This document shows, in pieces, positions 7,171-7,886 of a stretch of 7,886 nt of DNA. The first letter of the stretch is position 1; each line of letters begins with the position of its first letter. This DNA comes from an uncultured Oscillospiraceae bacterium (GTDB taxonomy: Bacteria > Bacillota > Clostridia > Oscillospirales > Oscillospiraceae), in the NCBI GenBank assembly GCA_910584805.1, contig CAJUCB010000050.1:1-7886 (forward strand). The letters are read 5' to 3'. The notes under the pieces are model-generated. The model saw only the letters and a list, made by a program, of their open reading frames with translations. It searched no databases and was not told the origin of the DNA. The translations under genes were made by a program, and so were the position numbers.

Positions 7171-7176
7171 CCTCCT
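7171..7176 (-). promoter_or_regulatory. Ribosome binding site that fixes the pssA start
   Basis: The perfect AGGAGG on the minus strand is nine bases before the ATG at 7161. It argues against the longer frame that opens at 7218. Confidence 0.85.
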
Positions 7177-7183
7177 AAAAATG

Positions 7184-7205
7184 TTTTTGCAAGTCCTTGC
7201 AAAAA
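7184..7205. repeat. Inverted repeat between terminator and pssA ribosome binding site
   Basis: On the plus strand, TTTTTGCAAG (7184-7193) and CTTGCAAAAA (7196-7205) are perfect 10-base arms around a 2-base centre. The right arm shares two bases with the terminator stem and contains its U tract. It could be a dimer-binding operator or an RNA element that competes with the terminator. I recognise no known regulator site. Confidence 0.55.
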
Positions 7206-7229
7206 GGCACCGCACCAATGCGGTGCCTT
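7201..7229 (-). terminator. Intrinsic terminator downstream of the VTT membrane-protein gene
   Basis: The arms at 7204-7214 (AAGGCACCGCA on the plus strand) and 7219-7229 (TGCGGTGCCTT) make a perfect 11-bp stem with a 4-base loop. Read on the minus strand it is followed by T residues (TTTTT at 7205-7201, counting two in the stem) and lies 21 bases after the VTT gene stop. The plus-strand exit has no T run, so it acts on the minus strand. Confidence 0.82.
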
Positions 7230-7249
7230 GATACCGTATTCAAAATGCT

Positions 7250-7825
7250 TCAAATCACATGGGCAAAGAAAAGGCTGTAGACCAAGATACACCAGGGCTT
7301 TGCCAGCAGGATGATGGAGACGAAGCGCTGGGCGGACATCCCTGTGAGGCCGGAGAAATAGCACAGGAAGTCGTCTGGGGCCAAGGGCAGCAGGATGGCC
7401 AGGGCCAGCACCAGGGTGTAGCTCTTTTTCGTTTGCACCCAGGCCACACAGTGGTCATACTTCTTCGCCGGGACCATCTTCCGTACCAGACCCACCCCAA
7501 AGCGCCGGGCTAGGAGAAAGGCCAGGATGGAACCGGCGCTGATGCCGATGTAGTTGCACCAGAACCCCCCTGCCGCGCCGAACAGCCCCGCCCCCACGAT
7601 ACAGCCCAGGAAGCCCGGCAGCACTGGCAGCACCACTTGTAGGGCCTGAATCACCGTCAGAATCACCGGGGAGAAGGGGCCAAAGCTGCCCACATAAGTA
7701 CGCAGGGTTTCGGGGGAATCGAAGTGGCCGTTGAGATAGCCCCGGATCAGGAAAATGCCCAGCAGCAGGAGCAGGGCCACCATCCCGCCAGTGAGGATAT
7801 TTTTTACCTTTGAGACGGTCCCCAT
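7250..7825 (-). CDS. TVP38/TMEM64 (VTT domain) family membrane protein
   Basis: This 191-residue integral membrane protein of the VTT/DedA-like superfamily has relatives linked to membrane lipid movement and homeostasis; its own substrate is unknown. A first membrane segment lies at about 13-28, then the VTT region: FGPFSPVILTVIQALQVVLP (48-67), LPGFLGCIVGAGLFG (69-83), the Gly-rich helix YIGISAGSILAFLLARRFG (92-110) and hydrophobic segments at about 136-155 and 167-187. The motif order (Pro-rich re-entrant part, G-x-LFG, then Y-x-G-x-x-x-G-S ending in ARRFG) is typical of TVP38/TMEM64 proteins. The ATG at 7825 is preceded by a G-rich ribosome binding site (complement of 7833-7840) seven bases away. 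A terminator separates it from pssA, but its position just upstream of phosphatidylethanolamine synthesis genes suggests a shared role in membrane lipids. The family call is firm; the role is inference. Confidence 0.87.
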   Translation of the reverse strand: MGTVSKVKNILTGGMVALLLLLGIFLIRGYLNGHFDSPETLRTYVGSFGPFSPVILTVIQALQVVLPVLPGFLGCIVGAGLFGAAGGFWCNYIGISAGSILAFLLARRFGVGLVRKMVPAKKYDHCVAWVQTKKSYTLVLALAILLPLAPDDFLCYFSGLTGMSAQRFVSIILLAKPWCILVYSLFFAHVI

Positions 7826-7879
7826 ACACAGGCCCCCCTTTCTGCCGCGCCGCCAGAGCGGACTGGTTTTGATGGGACC

Positions 7880-7885
7880 ATTATA
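7880..7885 (-). promoter_or_regulatory. Probable -10 promoter box for the VTT gene
   Basis: The minus strand reads TATAAT, a perfect -10 box, about 55 bases before the VTT gene start. The -35 box would lie past the right edge of the window, so the promoter cannot be confirmed. Confidence 0.45.
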
Positions 7886-7886
7886 G

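Noticed and set aside
7162..7218. Longer pssA start at 7218
   Set aside because: The ATG would lie in the loop of the VTT-gene terminator, and a perfect AGGAGG supports the ATG at 7161.
7455..7829. Minus-strand open frame inside the VTT gene
   Set aside because: Its low-complexity Pro/Gly/Arg-rich product is a frame-shifted reading of the VTT membrane protein.

Overview
The window has two parts that differ in base composition. Positions 1 to about 5017 are A/T-rich. Positions 5226 to 7886 are clearly G/C-rich, with many codons ending in G or C. The right-hand genes (a clostridial-style phosphatidylserine synthase and decarboxylase pair, a small flavodoxin, strong Shine-Dalgarno sequences) suggest a G/C-rich anaerobic Firmicute, perhaps an Oscillospirales-type gut clostridium. 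That placement is inference from protein style and composition. The A/T-rich left part looks like an acquired defence island.

Left part, plus strand. First comes a KilA-N domain protein that stops right after its domain and whose frame is open to the left edge of the window. Next are gajA (484-2238) and gajB (2231-3826), an overlapping pair that is recognisably the Gabija anti-phage system: an OLD-family ATPase/TOPRIM nuclease and a UvrD-like helicase. Thirty-nine bases later comes a 383-residue protein (3866-5017) whose C-terminal part looks like a HEPN domain with an R-x4-H motif and an ApeA-like layout. It is probably a toxic RNase-type effector and may be an accessory third gene of this Gabija operon. 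This three-gene arrangement is the most interesting point in the window. Two tandem intrinsic terminators (5112-5141 and 5159-5200) close the operon and mark the compositional boundary.

Right part. A flavodoxin-family gene (5226-5672, plus) converges on psd (minus), with a strong hairpin terminator between them (5685-5720). On the minus strand, reading leftwards from the right edge, a -10-like box (7880-7885) precedes a TVP38/TMEM64 (VTT) membrane protein (7250-7825). An intrinsic terminator (7201-7229) follows, then pssA (6541-7161) and psd (5729-6544), which overlap by ATGA. PssA makes phosphatidylserine from CDP-diacylglycerol and serine, and Psd decarboxylates it to phosphatidylethanolamine. 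A neat inverted repeat between the terminator and the pssA ribosome binding site may be regulatory.

No RNA genes, CRISPR arrays, transposases or integrases are visible. No gene-free stretch exceeds 300 bases.
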